DNA from: Erpobdella octoculata
Taxonomy: Eukaryota > Annelida > Clitellata > Hirudinida > Erpobdellidae
Reading direction: 5' to 3'
DNA: 64,000 nucleotides
NCBI GenBank assembly: GCA_963978895.1
Contig: OZ022243.1
Location: forward strand, 808,501-872,500
The translations under genes and the position numbers were made by a program. Under the pieces are notes generated by a model, which saw only the letters and a program-made list of their open reading frames with translations, searched no databases and was not told where the DNA came from. Positions 1-11,762 of this stretch are shown here, in pieces (the first letter of the stretch is position 1; every line of letters starts with the position of its first letter).

Positions 1-214
1 TTAAATGATGGATGGTTTTGTGGGTGGGTGTATGAGTGCACTAAAAAATGAATATATAGGTTACATCTAAGTGGGTTTATAATCGCATAAACAAGCTGCA
101 ACAGTGTTGAGTATTTTCAAATGAATTTAGGACCTTCTAATAATAACAACCGTGTTTATTATTTTTATCTATCTATATATATATATATATCACCACTTAA
201 TCATCGTTAACCAG

Positions 215-2285
215 GAAAAAGATAAGAAGTACATGCTTCCTCTGGACAATCTCAAGATAAGGGACATGGAGAGCGGCTTCATGTCTAAGCGAATCGTCTT
301 CGGTCTATTCAACACCGAGGGAAGGTCAGTCGGAGGAGCAGCCTGTTACATTATCATAATTAGCTAGCTTACATCATAATGATGTGCTGGCATACATTAT
401 TTTAATGAGCTAGCTTACATTATTTTAATGAGCTACTAACATTATTATAATGAGCTAGCATACATTATTATAATGAGCTAGCCTACATTATTTTAATGAG
501 CTAGCTCATATTATTCTAATGAGCTAGCCTACATTATTGTAATGGTTATAATGAGCAATGCATACATTATTATTGACAATATCCATGAAATTAATTTGAA
601 TAATTCATTTTTAAGGAACGTCTACAAGGAGTTCAAAAACCTGGAACTGTCTGCCGAGAACCAGGAGGATGCGGACAGCTGGAAGGCCTCCTTCCTCAGG
701 GCTGGCGTCTATCCGGAAAAGAAGTCGGACGAAAACGACGAAGATGTTAGTATTTTTCCGACAGCTGTGAGACGTTTTTCGTTTTGCATCGTAGTTTCTA
801 TCGGGCGTGGCTTCACTGCTACTTCCAAAATGAGCTGTGCTGATCATTTACTTTTTTTCTCACACCTTGGGGCTTAATTTTGTCAATTTTAATATATTAT
901 GATTATATTATAACTTTATTTTTCCATTTCACTCGATCGCCGTCAACCTCGTTTCCGATCCGCGAGCAGACGAGAGAGGATCTGGGCAAGTCCGATCCCA
1001 TGCTGGAGAGACAGGTGGAGATCATAAGAGCACTCGTGGCGTCGTACCTGGGCATAGTCAACAAAATGACCAAGGATCTCGTCCCGAAGACCATCATGCA
1101 CCTGCTCGTCAAAAAGGTGGGGTCCGGTCTGTTGATTTTATTAGTTTCAAATGAACACGACGTGAATATTAATTAGAGACGTAAATATTAAGTAGAGAGA
1201 GTTGATAGATAAGTGATTCTGATAGTCCTGATTATATCTGATTAATTTGTATATTGTTAGGAGTAATTTTAGTAGTTTATTTGATAAATTTGCATTTATG
1301 AATTATATTGTTCATGAAAATATTTTACAGTTGAACGAATTCATCGGTACGGAACTCCTGGCGCACCTGTATTCCGGAGACGCGGTGAGTCACCTGTTTG
1401 TAAATGCAACACGTGCGAACGTGCGCGTGTGTGGTTTTCTGTGGCGTCACGCTTCGTAATTGCCGTTCATCGCGATCTCACAAATCTTTCCCCCTTTCTA
1501 CTTTTTTTTTGGCTGATTCGTTTCAGAACTCCCTCATGGAAGAATCTGCCGAGGAGGCCATGCGCCGAGAAGAGATCCTTCGGATGTACCACGCCACTAA
1601 GGATGCCCTCGCCATCATCGGCGACGTTACCAGCAAGACCGTGGCCACGCCCGTGCCGCCGCCCGTGGACGACGACTGGATCAAGTCCGAGCCCACGGCT
1701 CCGTCGCAGCCTACCGTACCCAGCAAGCCGGCCGGGGGTTTCGGAGCGATAGTCAACGGGTATGTTTTCAAAAACGGTGTTCTACCATTGGCGTCAGTTG
1801 TTTGGATACAGTTGATCATTTCGATTAATCAGGCCTTCCTCTTCGAGCATGCCAGCTCGTCCGGCTCCCATTGCCCCAGCGGGCAGGTCATCCAAGGGAG
1901 TATCCGTTGCAGGGGTCGTGTTGAGCAACCCCAGTGTTGCCATCCCTACTGGTTTGCCCCCACCTCTCATACCAAGGTGGTTTTTAATTATGTTAATTTG
2001 TTATTATGGTTATTTTTTTATTTTATTGTTATTGTTGTTTTTGTTGTTGTTGTTGTTATTTGTAAGCTTATTTCTTGCAGCATTTTATTATCAGTTACTT
2101 TTATAACGCATGTGCAAAACCTTCTCGTTAAATATCATGAATATTTAAAAACTATTTAATATAAATGATATGAGTTCTTTGTTTAATTTGAATTAAAATG
2201 TGGATTTTATTTTATTTTTTTTTGTTTTAGTCGCCCAGGGAGCACCACGGGTCCTCCGAGGATACCCGACCGACCCTCAAAGTGA
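215..2285 (+). CDS. DNM: dynamin, C-terminal half (partial at the window start)
   Basis: Large GTPase that wraps and cuts the necks of endocytic vesicles at the plasma membrane. Seven exons join in phase: 215-324, 616-745, 970-1116, 1331-1384, 1527-1759, 1833-1976, 2231-2285, giving about 290 residues to a TGA stop. The first two exons encode the end of the lipid-binding PH domain ([11 protein letters not shown], then [15 protein letters not shown]). The third to fifth encode the GTPase effector domain ([39 protein letters not shown]). The last three give a proline/serine-rich tail with PxxP motifs ([16 protein letters not shown]) of the kind that binds SH3 domains. The GTPase and middle domains lie upstream of the window. 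The tail is short, about 100 residues, and is spread over small exons where isoform splicing is common. Family assignment is very secure; the paralogue is not resolved. Confidence 0.95.
360..545. repeat. 23-24 bp minisatellite in a dynamin intron
   Basis: About seven or eight imperfect copies of a unit reading GAGCTAGC(C/T)TACATTATT plus TTAAT. It sits in the intron between the first two visible dynamin exons. No coding content. Confidence 0.8.
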
Positions 2286-2454
2286 AACATTGAACAGCTC
2301 ATGCAATTGTGGGGGCGAGCCACCGAACTCTACTGTCATGACCTTCTTAGTTCATACAAGATGCTTTATTATTTTTTTGTAATTTTACATTCTTTTTGGT
2401 TTGGTTGCTTTTTTGCAAATCTCTATTTCATTCGTTTTGTTATTTTCTTTCTCC

Positions 2455-2485
<31 letters not shown>

Positions 2486-3796
2486 ATTCTCTCTGTTGCA
2501 TCTAGGCTATTTGTTATATTTTTAATTACTGAAATAATTTATTCGTCACATAATTTAATTTGGCCTTTCTCCTTTAAAGAATTACTTGGTCGGTTTCTCA
2601 TCTTTATCTCTTCTGATTGGTAAAAAAAAACTATGCATAGACGATACATCATTCATTATGAGCAATGACTAGTAAATGTTAATATTATGCTAAGCATTTG
2701 CACTTTACATTATAATATTTTAATGATGATGCTAATTATTCTGGTCACAGTGGTGATGGCTGGTTGTGCCGAAGGCAATTGGTGGTGGTTGGTAGGCTGT
2801 TGTCATAGCGATTTGATTCGTAATTATTTTGCATATATTGCATTATCATATTTATATAGTTATTGTAATTAAAAATATTGTAATTAATTATTGGCGCGTA
2901 ATTATTTTGTAGTTAATGGAATATTATATTTTCAGCATTTATTATTGTAGTTATATTATAAATTGCAGTTTCTAGTAGTAGTGGTTATTATTATCGTTAT
3001 TGTTATTAATGTTAAATTTGTTTTAATGTATAATTTTATTATTCCACGATTAATAATAATGCATCTTTTATTGACGTATCTTCAATTATCTTTTGCTGTA
3101 CCGAAGAATGAGAACGACCATGATGTCTCGCAACTGGGGAAAACCAGATTTCTGTGTTATCATTTGTGGACATCGTCTATATATATATATGTTTGTGTGT
3201 GTGTGTGTGTTGCATTGCTAGTTCTAGTGTCTATCTATCATGATCTTTTTCTGTGATGATGATGATGATGAGTACAAATTATGAAGGAGGAAGGTCTCAC
3301 GTGCTTCTAATTATAGTTATATATTTTATGAATGTATTATTATTATTATCATCATTATTATATAAACACTATGCATTATCTTTATGCGTGATGCTCGAAT
3401 TGAATTGAATCTGACGTTTAACTTTTCGGCTTCTGCTCCGAAGTGCCCGACCGTGGTGGAGGGAGGGGGCCAGTCGTCAAGCCCCGTGGCCTGCCAGCCC
3501 TGTCGTGAATTGGCTCGGCCAATAAAAAAAATATAACTTTATGTGCAGCTTCATTGCTTTCTTTTTTTAATCTGCTCTCTCTCTCTCGTTCTCTTTCTCA
3601 CATGGACATATCATTGCTTTGTGTGGCCTTTACTCTGTTTATTACAACTCAATTTTCTTTCTTTCTATTACTTCATTGCTCTCACTTTATTATATTTATC
3701 TGCCGGGTTTTCGGGTCGTTTTTCTTTCCGCACGATTGATTCATCCATCATTGCAATGACATCGAGTTGACGTTTATTAAAACTTCTACTTCTGGG

Positions 3797-3962
3797 ATAT
3801 GGGATATGACCTCCCATGTTCCCTATGGGATATGACCTCCCATGTTCCCTATGGGATATGACCTCCCATGTTCCCTATGGGATATGACCTCCCATGTTCC
3901 CTATGGGATATGACCTCCCATGTTCCCTATGGGATATGACCTCCCATGTTCCCTGTGGGAGG
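3797..3962. repeat. 26-bp minisatellite, about six copies
   Basis: Nearly identical copies of a 26-bp unit with the core GGGATATGACCTCCCATG followed by TTCCCTAT. The last copy diverges (CCCTGTGGGAGG). The uniformity suggests recent expansion. Confidence 0.95.
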
Positions 3963-4191
3963 TCGCAAGTGTGTTGATTATTTTTATTTACTAATTATTT
4001 TTTTTTTAATTTCCTGGGATTCTGCTTTTCAGTTGTCTTAAAGAAGAAGTTTATTCTTTAAATGATTGATTGATTGGGAAGCTTTGTTTTGAACATTATT
4101 CCTTATTTTATTGGTTTGTCTATTTTTATTTATTTCTCTTCTTTCTTTCTCTCTCTTGTTCTGTTCTGTTATGACTTGACAACATGTGATT

Positions 4192-4193
<2 letters not shown>

Positions 4194-4260
<67 letters not shown>
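4194..4260. repeat. (TA)n microsatellite
   Basis: Uninterrupted TA dinucleotides for about 66 bp. The Tyr-Ile reading frames across it are not genes. Confidence 0.98.
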
Positions 4261-4261
<1 letters not shown>

Positions 4262-4457
4262 CAGCTTTCATTTCTCCCTTTCCTTATCCACATTTGTGTT
4301 ATAATATTTTTTTTTCTTTGAAGATGTTTCTTTTCTGCGATTTTATTTTCAATTAAAGAAACAATTCAAATCCTTGTGTACAGAAATCACATGCACTTGT
4401 ACAACAAACACACGTGTGTAAATAGATTGCATTCACAGTCCTGCTTGAACACTTCTT

Positions 4458-4459
<2 letters not shown>

Positions 4460-4531
<72 letters not shown>

Positions 4532-4541
4532 GTATATATAT
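4460..4541. repeat. (TA)n microsatellite
   Basis: TA dinucleotides with two TACATA/TGTA interruptions near the right end, about 200 bp from the preceding (TA)n tract. Confidence 0.97.
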
Positions 4542-5116
4542 AAAACCATATATGGCTATGTATAGCCTTTGCCGGTTGATTGAACTTGCATTCTGTCTGA
4601 TTGACTTGAAGAGAATTACAACAGTTGATTGCTTTCTCTCTCTTTTTTTTATTATTATCTTCAAGAATATGTTCAAGGAGTATTTTTCGTAATAATCACC
4701 AATTTGTTACAGACTCAAACATCGTCGGTCTCCTTTCAAATTTTTTTTTTAACAAACTAAAAATGCAGTGGAATTTTTCTAAGCAAATTAAAGAAACAGT
4801 TGATATTTTAAACAAACCAAAGTGATTCTCAATATGAGTGTAAATATTAAATACATTAAGATCTGTGACAATCTCTTCACATTTTTCATATGAACTATTT
4901 AATTGATAATTAATAAACTGGAACAGAAAATTTAGAAAGCTTGTCGATTTGTTTGACACTTTGAAGCAGATGCAGATTAAAAAAAATTCATAAATTCAAA
5001 AAAGGCACGTTCAAGAAATTCAAGTATAATAGTAATGCTGATGTAGATAGAACTTTAAAAAAAAAATTGTGGATTGAAGTACGAAAAGTGAATCGATCTG
5101 GCAACGAATCAAATTG

Positions 5117-6550
5117 TCAAGGAGTTGAATCAGATTCTTCTTGATCATCTAATGATCTGGTTACGGCTGCTTCGGATTGCTGAAGAATTTCACTGGAACA
5201 AGCATTCAAACCAAGATCTTCAACTCTGGTAGTACTTTCTGTTTCAGCAAAATTACCCGCTATTCCAGCCAATATTTTTGAAAGATTTGCAGTTATTTCT
5301 GGATCATCTAGCAGTTTGTTGACTGGCTGCTTCTGAGAGCTGGAGTGTGGATATTCATAGTTCAAACAAGGCAGAGGGCTGAAACGACTCTCCTCGGTGC
5401 TTAGTTCTTCTTTTTTTCTAAGATCAATCATTGAATTCAGCTTTAGATTTCCACTGCAATCATTGTCTTGAACTGTAGGGAGCTGATACAATGATCGAGC
5501 CCATATCTTTTCATTTTTCGCTCCATAATCAAGCCTACTGATCTTGAGATCTTCAACTTGAGAAAAGGTGCCTTGTTCAGTACGTGTTTCTTGTGGAGGA
5601 TGTGGACGTTGGGATGTTGATAAGTTTTGATGTCGTCCGGTTTGTCGATGTCTCAATTCGTCCGAAATTTCTGCCTGTCCTGTCTTGCTACAGGATTTGA
5701 CAGAATTGTTTCTCTGATGTGTTGTGTACGAAAGGGGCTGCAGGTCCTCTTCTGAAAAATCATCATCTGTCAGTTGGTTGACTGGCTTCTTCCAATAGGG
5801 GAAGGATAGAGAATCACGGTAACTTAGAGGCTCAATCAAATTATGAGTGCGGCGATGAGCTTCTATGGAGCTTTGTTCTTGTTTTTCATGTCCTGTTCCA
5901 GAAGCACGCCTGGAATCTGACTCTTTTATCTCGGAAAAACCTGTGTTTTGTTGTGAATTGCTTTCTTGGCTGATGTTCGCTATTGGATTCATCTCATGAC
6001 CTTCCAGCATTCTGACATTTTTTTTGTGGTTGATGACCCTCAGCAATGGGTTTGCTTCTTGGATGATTTTCGTCATTGAGTTTTTTGGAAGGATCTCATT
6101 GTCATGACTTTTCACACTTTTTTTATTTGATTCGATTCTCACAGATGTATTATCTTTGTCCGGTAATTTCAATGGATATATTTGAAAATACATTTGGTAA
6201 ACAACCAAAAAGCTTGTCAAAATATGTGTTATATAGCCTGCTATCTGAAAAGTCATATTTAATGCTTTATTATCGGAGAGGCCAACATCCTCGATTATAA
6301 ATTTTAGTAGGTCCATGATGATGGTGAGTGCTCCAACCAGGAAAGAACAGATCCAGACGACACTTAGAACAAAACAGTAAATCGTAAAAAACTTTAATAA
6401 AAATCCTTGCAAGTTATTAATTAAGACTAAAATCAAAGAAGCAAATATAAATTTTAAATATAACATAAGAATTGTAGGTGTTAGTTTTTCGTCGATACAG
6501 GTGTAGTCAGCCAGAAATAAATTTAACCGTGAAAAAATCCTAGCAAGCAC
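5117..6550 (-). CDS. uncharacterised multi-pass membrane protein with a long polar tail
   Basis: Open frame of 477 codons without introns. I do not recognise the family. The first 130 residues hold three or four hydrophobic segments (about 27-45, 50-78, 100-120) separated by short loops; the remaining ~340 residues are rich in Ser, Gln, Glu and Lys and look disordered. The frame opens with a GTG directly after a stop codon. The real start is therefore either the Met at residue 29 (near base 6466) or an unseen upstream exon spliced in at the AATAAG acceptor-like site near 6552. The length of the open frame in AT-rich DNA and its ordinary composition argue that it is a real gene. No Pfam-like motif is visible. 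Confidence 0.6.
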   Translation of the reverse strand: MLARIFSRLNLFLADYTCIDEKLTPTILMLYLKFIFASLILVLINNLQGFLLKFFTIYCFVLSVVWICSFLVGALTIIMDLLKFIIEDVGLSDNKALNMTFQIAGYITHILTSFLVVYQMYFQIYPLKLPDKDNTSVRIESNKKSVKSHDNEILPKNSMTKIIQEANPLLRVINHKKNVRMLEGHEMNPIANISQESNSQQNTGFSEIKESDSRRASGTGHEKQEQSSIEAHRRTHNLIEPLSYRDSLSFPYWKKPVNQLTDDDFSEEDLQPLSYTTHQRNNSVKSCSKTGQAEISDELRHRQTGRHQNLSTSQRPHPPQETRTEQGTFSQVEDLKISRLDYGAKNEKIWARSLYQLPTVQDNDCSGNLKLNSMIDLRKKEELSTEESRFSPLPCLNYEYPHSSSQKQPVNKLLDDPEITANLSKILAGIAGNFAETESTTRVEDLGLNACSSEILQQSEAAVTRSLDDQEESDSTP

Positions 6551-7985
6551 TTATTATATATCGTTGGAAAGGTATGAATTAGGAGAATATGAAAATCGGA
6601 ATTCTATAACTGTATAACAATGCGGGGGAGTGTAAGATAACAAAATAACAAGATGGCCGACAATTCGAAAATATCTTTCCAAAACAATTATTTATAACAA
6701 TGTTACAACTTGACTTTAATAGTCTTAAAGCATTGTTACTTAAATAATTTTCAAAAAAAAAATTTTTTAATAAAATTTTTGAAGAAAAAGTTGAAAAACC
6801 ACAGAAATTTATAGACCCTTCTCCCCATGGGCTGGATGACATTGGTAATGAGGGCCTTTTAAAGCTAGTCCAGTAGTACATAGATCCACTGGTATCATTT
6901 GACATTGATTATGAATTTTGCGATATCAGCCATTTTGGAAAATGACTTTTTATGGTTTTCAAAAGTCATTACTGCCAAAATTGAACCTATGAACAACAAT
7001 CAAATACAAACTAGTTCCAGAATATGTTTATTCATATGCATCTATAAATAATTTCCAATTTCAACATATAATACAAAAAACAAACAGAAAAACAATTTTT
7101 ATTTCCTGCCCTGGAAATTGCAAGACATTATTCTTAGATTCTTGATTGTAAACATCCAGCATATTGTGAATAATCATTTTTATAAATTAGAAAATATTGA
7201 TATTTTGAGTCATTGGTTTCACTTGGTTGCCCAATTTATTGCCTAATGCCTGGTTAATCACAGGGAGTGCCACGTGAGGGCTGACTCGTACTCACCACCT
7301 ATACAAACAACATACAAACAAATATACAAACAACATACAAACAAGAAACGTATCAGCATATGTACATATTTACATCTAAATATACACACACCTCTAGGTC
7401 TGCTGGAATATTTGGAAACACATTAAGAAAATCATAAATTTAACATGTGCACACATCTAGCTTTAAAAAAAAATTAAAACACATACATAAAATATAAAAC
7501 ACATACATAAAATATAAAACACATACATAAAATATAAAACACATACATAAAATATAAAACACATACATAAAATATAAAACACATACATAAAATATAAAAC
7601 ACATACACACAAATGACTTGTTAGTTTACCATTCAGCCCGGTTTAACCGTAACTGTTAGGTGGTGGTATCAGTGGTATGTTTAATTAAATTCCGAGTCCG
7701 GTTACACCGCAACTGTCAGGTGGTGGTATGTTTAATTAAATTCCAAGTCCGTCTTAACTGCAACTGTTCGTATCTTCATTTAGGACTAATTGACTAGTTC
7801 GTTTGCCCTCAAAATTTCAAAAACCAAAATTAAGCCAGCATAAATGAAGCTGTTATCAAACATTCAGATCTTCAGTTTGAATGATACTATAACCACAACT
7901 GATAAATGCTTTCAGTGAGATCATGAAAAAGTCAGACTAGAATATCAAATAACTACAATCAAAACGTCAAAACTAAAATTGCTGT
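6551..7985. other. intergenic, AT-rich, with short tandem repeats
   Basis: No supported gene. It contains a 20-bp minisatellite (listed separately), a short repeated ACAAACAACATAC stretch at about 7300-7345, and three degenerate copies at about 7635-7770 of a block carrying AACTGTYAGGTGGTGGTAT and TTTAATTAAATTCC. Confidence 0.6.
7476..7612. repeat. 20-bp minisatellite, about seven copies
   Basis: Perfect or near-perfect copies of a unit with the core ACACATACATAAAATATAAA. No coding content. Confidence 0.95.
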
Positions 7986-8834
7986 CTAAGTTCGAAAGCA
8001 GCAAGAAATATTAAATTTATTCCACATAGAAGAAATCAATGTCTTCATAAAAAAAAACTGTGGATCATTGCTCTCAACCACATGTTCTGTGCCACAAGAT
8101 TCTTCTTCACTGGCACTGCTTATATTATTTGTTTTATCTGCTGTTACACCGCCATTTGAGCAATCCGTTCCATGACAATTTCCGCACACAGAAACACAGT
8201 GCATATTGTTTCGCAGACATGAACACACTTGGATGAGCAGTTTCCATTACAATAGCGTCGAACAAACTTCAGGACTGACTGAGGTGCAATGTCACCCACT
8301 ATTTTCACGGGTTTTAAGCAGCTTTCAACTGATTCCCAGTCCCAGCCGGTTGCCTTCAAGACTACTTTGTCCAGAGTCCCCCAAATCACAGCATGCAAAT
8401 GAACGAGTCGGACATGCAGGTGAGCAGCACATTCTGATAGTGGCAGCCTTTCTGGTTGAAAACGACGACAGAGCCAATTTGAAATATGACTCATACCGTA
8501 AATCAGCCAATCTTTCCCCTACTTTCCAGCCATACAGACTGACCAACAGGCTAGAACCAGCTCTGCACACCTCATCATCCGTAGCATTGCTTCTTTGCAG
8601 AGCCATGCGGCACGACAAATGCAATTTAATTACATGTTTGTTGTAGTGCACATTAATATAATTTACCAAATCACAACAACCGGTAACTTCCAGTTTTTTA
8701 AATACAGTGGGCATGGCTCTTACAACTTCAGCAGTGTGTTCAGATGTTTCTTGCTTACAAAATGAACATTTTAAAAAATCTGAATTTATTTCTGTTTCCT
8801 CAGAAATTACAGAAGAAGATATCTCAGTCCTCAC
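7986..8834 (-). pseudogene. frameshifted gene with a Cys-rich CXC (tesmin/TSO1-like) domain
   Basis: Three overlapping minus-strand frames read as one protein interrupted by two frameshifts. The first part (8834 to about 8450) has CSFCKQE and a long helical region. The second (about 8490-8230) has the block LPLSECAAHLHVRLVHLHAV then GWDW and SVLKFVRRYCNGNC. The third (from about 8228) continues as CSCLRNNMHC and CGNCHGTDCSN. The order, a short H..RAH-like segment, then GW, then CNC...C.C....L.C...C..C.G..C.N, matches a widely repeated invertebrate protein type whose C-terminus is a zinc-binding CXC domain, often found near mobile elements. The second shift is explained by two extra bases (TG) in the AAGTGTGTTCATG stretch. 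It is most likely a decayed copy; sequencing error or programmed shifting is less likely. Confidence 0.6.
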
Positions 8835-9571
8835 TTCCTCTTTTCATACATACATGTTCTACACTTCTGCACCATTAAATTAAAAGTAACCACTCGACAA
8901 AAAATGTAGCAAACTTCCAGTGAGAACGGAAAAGAAAATAGCAATTTTCTAAAAAATTGTTTCTGTTGATATTTTCTAATTTGTCTTATTTATCTTTCAA
9001 ATAGACCTAATCACCTAATCTAAACGTATACTAGTCGCCAAGCACAGAAGCGAACGACACTAATTTTACGAACTATCGCCCATCAAACTAAATGCCGTAT
9101 AACTCACGACATACAACTCCGATTTTTATAGAATTTAGAATGCTAAGTTCTTATCACTATTTTACACCTAATCTGAAAATTCTATGCTTGCTAGGATTTT
9201 TTCACACTTCCAATGCAACAAAATTTTCTACGTTCTGACTAGTGTTAGTTTTCGTCGATATAATATAATAAGAGATGTACATAAAAATAAAAATTGAAGG
9301 CCTTAAATGTAAAAGTATATATAGATAGAAAGAAAATAAATAAATAAAATTAAGAGCAAAAATAAAACACAAAGGAATGTATTAATTAATAATTATCATT
9401 AAAATCATTATCATTAATCATCAATCATTAATAATAATTAAAATCGGGACGAAGAATGTTAAAATAAGCAGAATATAAATAAAAATAAGCAGAATAAATA
9501 TAAAAAGTAATAAAAGACAAATAAAAATACTTTTAATTTAAATTGAGAGATAATACTTAAATTTATAAAAT
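8835..9571. other. intergenic, AT-rich, no feature seen
   Basis: Simple AT-rich DNA with ATTAATAATTAT-like stretches. No reading frame, RNA or element ends are recognisable. Confidence 0.5.
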
Positions 9572-9866
9572 ATGGATGGATGGATGGATGGATGGATGGA
9601 TGGATGGATGGATGGATGGATGGATGGATGGATGGATGGATGGATGGATGGATGGATGGATGGATGGATGGATGGATGGACGGACGAACGGACGGACGGA
9701 TGGATGGACGGATGGACGGACGGACGGACGGATGGATGGACGGATGGACGGATGGACGGATGGACGGATGGACGGATGGACGGATGGACGGATGGACGGA
9801 TGGACGGATGGACGGATGGACGGATGGACGGACGGACGGACGGATGGATGGATGGATGGATGGGTG
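9572..9866. repeat. (GGAT)n / (GGAC)n tetranucleotide array
   Basis: About 110 bp of pure GGAT followed by about 170 bp in which GGAT and GGAC alternate in a higher-order 8-bp pattern. All three plus frames and the minus frame are open through it only because a 4-bp repeat without stops gives periodic peptides (MDGW, HPSI). These frames are not genes. Confidence 0.97.
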
Positions 9867-10770
9867 GGTGTGATGAATGGATGGATCAAATGAAATGGGA
9901 TTGATGACTGGGAAATGTTGCTTAGATTTTTTTCATCCTTCATAATAACTTCACCTTACTTTCTGATTGAATAGAAACACGCTCATTTCATGTGAAAATA
10001 AACAAAGGAAAACATTTTATATATAAATGTTTTATAGTGCTTACCTGTGGAAACGTCGACGTTCTCTTATACAGCGAAAAACGAATGGCAGCACTATAAT
10101 TTGCACACAGTCAAGAAATAACATTATAAAAGCTATATATTTCATGTTTAAGAAATTTGCGTAAAACAATGAAATATTTCAAATAGGCAAAAAAAGTTCG
10201 CGTAAAACCACTGGAGGATTATTACTGAAGGTGTTGTTTTTTGTGCATGTAATGCTCACTCTTTGACCACTCCTTTTTCAATAAGATTGTACCAAGAGTT
10301 AGTTAGCTAAGTTGGACTATTCTACTTACCTAGATATTATAAAATATCTGCATTCACCTTATTGAAAAAAAGTGTATAAAAAATATCATAAGATATTTTT
10401 GTCTATGCACAAAATATAAAAAAGTCATAGTGTGCTATATTTGGTGTGCATATACCACACTATTCAGACAGAAAATACCAATGTTAAGTTACCTATATAT
10501 TCTAAAATATATATAAAAAAAACTATTCTGTATATATAAAAAAAATTTGAGGTCAAGACGTCTAAAAGTTCCGTCGAAGGTTTTTCGTGAAAAAAAGTAA
10601 TTTTTCTGGTCTTCATAGTTTGTCAAATTACAAATCACAGAAACACACAACTTTTTTTTTTATTTAAGGCAGAAATATTTAGCAGCGTTTCTAAAATTAT
10701 TATGCAAATTAATTTGTACTTAATTAATTCAATCCCAGGTTTTTTTGTTATGGTGTCAAATGACTAGGAC
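9867..10770. other. intergenic, no feature seen
   Basis: AT-rich unique-looking DNA without a supported gene, RNA or repeat structure. Confidence 0.5.
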
Positions 10771-11762
10771 TAACGTTGTACTGAATGGACCACCTTACAT
10801 GGTACTGAATGGACCGGTTAATTCATTACTACGTTATTACTGATTATAGTTGCAATCACAATAGTGATCAAGCACTCATCCAGGAGTTAGTGTTGGACGT
10901 GTGTATAAAACAAAATATAAAATTGAGACAAGGAACATCTAAAAATGCGACGAAACAGAAATGAAAACTGAGCAGGTTTCAGAACATGTCACAAGTTGAG
11001 TCACAACATACATAAATAGGCGATCGCTAAGTGGCAGCGATAACTCGACGATGACAAGTGATGAACAGGAAATACTTGTTACTATTTTCAATGCTGTTAA
11101 TGCTTATGGGTGCTTAATAACATCATTTTACATCATCCCACGAGCGAATTTCAAAGACACTTTTCTGCGAAATGGACCACCGTGATGCACAAGTAGGACT
11201 CAATCAACCGGCTGGGTAGCGGAAACAACTCTTTTCAAGTGATTCCAACATTGCTTATAAAACAACAATAAAAACATCACCATTCTGAATAATATTGAAT
11301 AACCATGAAGTTTTATCTATCTGTCATGATGTTAGGTTCTCCAGTTGTCCAGTTAAATGTCGTTCTGCTGTGTTTGACATTTTTATTTAATTAAATGTAT
11401 TAAAAAATCGTTTAATGTGATTATTTGGTGTGGTGAAAAATAAAATTGTTACAATTTATAATGTAAAACTATGCATTATGATTGGTTTAATGTTTTTTAT
11501 AAGCAGAACATCGATTTATAGAGCGGTCCATTCAGTACATGGGGTGGTCCATTCATTACGACCACGACGGCCTGAATGGACTGCCTAAGTTTTAGAGGTG
11601 GGTTCATAAAAATGTCGTTTGTAGTAATAACCTGATTTTTTAAATTTATTAATACATTTATTATTACATTTGTCATTAAAATATTTAGAAAATCTATGTA
11701 AATAAATTTATTGTGAATTTTTAAGCGCATTTCAGGAAATTGTGGTCCATTCAGTACGAGTC
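10770..11762. mobile_element. fold-back element with repeated GTACTGAATGGACC motifs
   Basis: The 16-mer GTACTGAATGGACCAC occurs at 10778 and again, in shorter form, at 10802. A third partial copy (AATGGACCACC) is at about 11172. Its reverse complement GGTCCATTCAGTAC occurs at 11525, as GGTCCATTCATTAC at 11546, and at 11743. Paired motifs pointing inward at both ends of an about 1-kb segment suggest a non-autonomous DNA transposon with compound inverted ends. No transposase frame is present and a target duplication was not identified. Confidence 0.55.

Larger units (their letters stand above)
2286..5116. other. region downstream of dynamin: likely 3' UTR, then repeats
   Basis: No gene is recognised on the dynamin strand after its stop. 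A short GC-rich block at about 3438-3525 follows a possible acceptor (CTCCGAAG) and runs into AATAAA. It could be an alternative last exon or the end of the 3' UTR. The rest is AT-rich with CT-rich, TG and TCA tracts and the minisatellite and (TA)n arrays listed separately. Confidence 0.5.

Noticed and set aside
7476..7612. Regular direct repeats considered as a CRISPR array
   Set aside because: The 20-bp units are contiguous without spacers, and the surrounding DNA is clearly eukaryotic; the same holds for the other minisatellites.
9563..9943. MDGW and HPSI repeat proteins
   Set aside because: A 4-bp repeat read in every frame; no start context or non-repetitive part.
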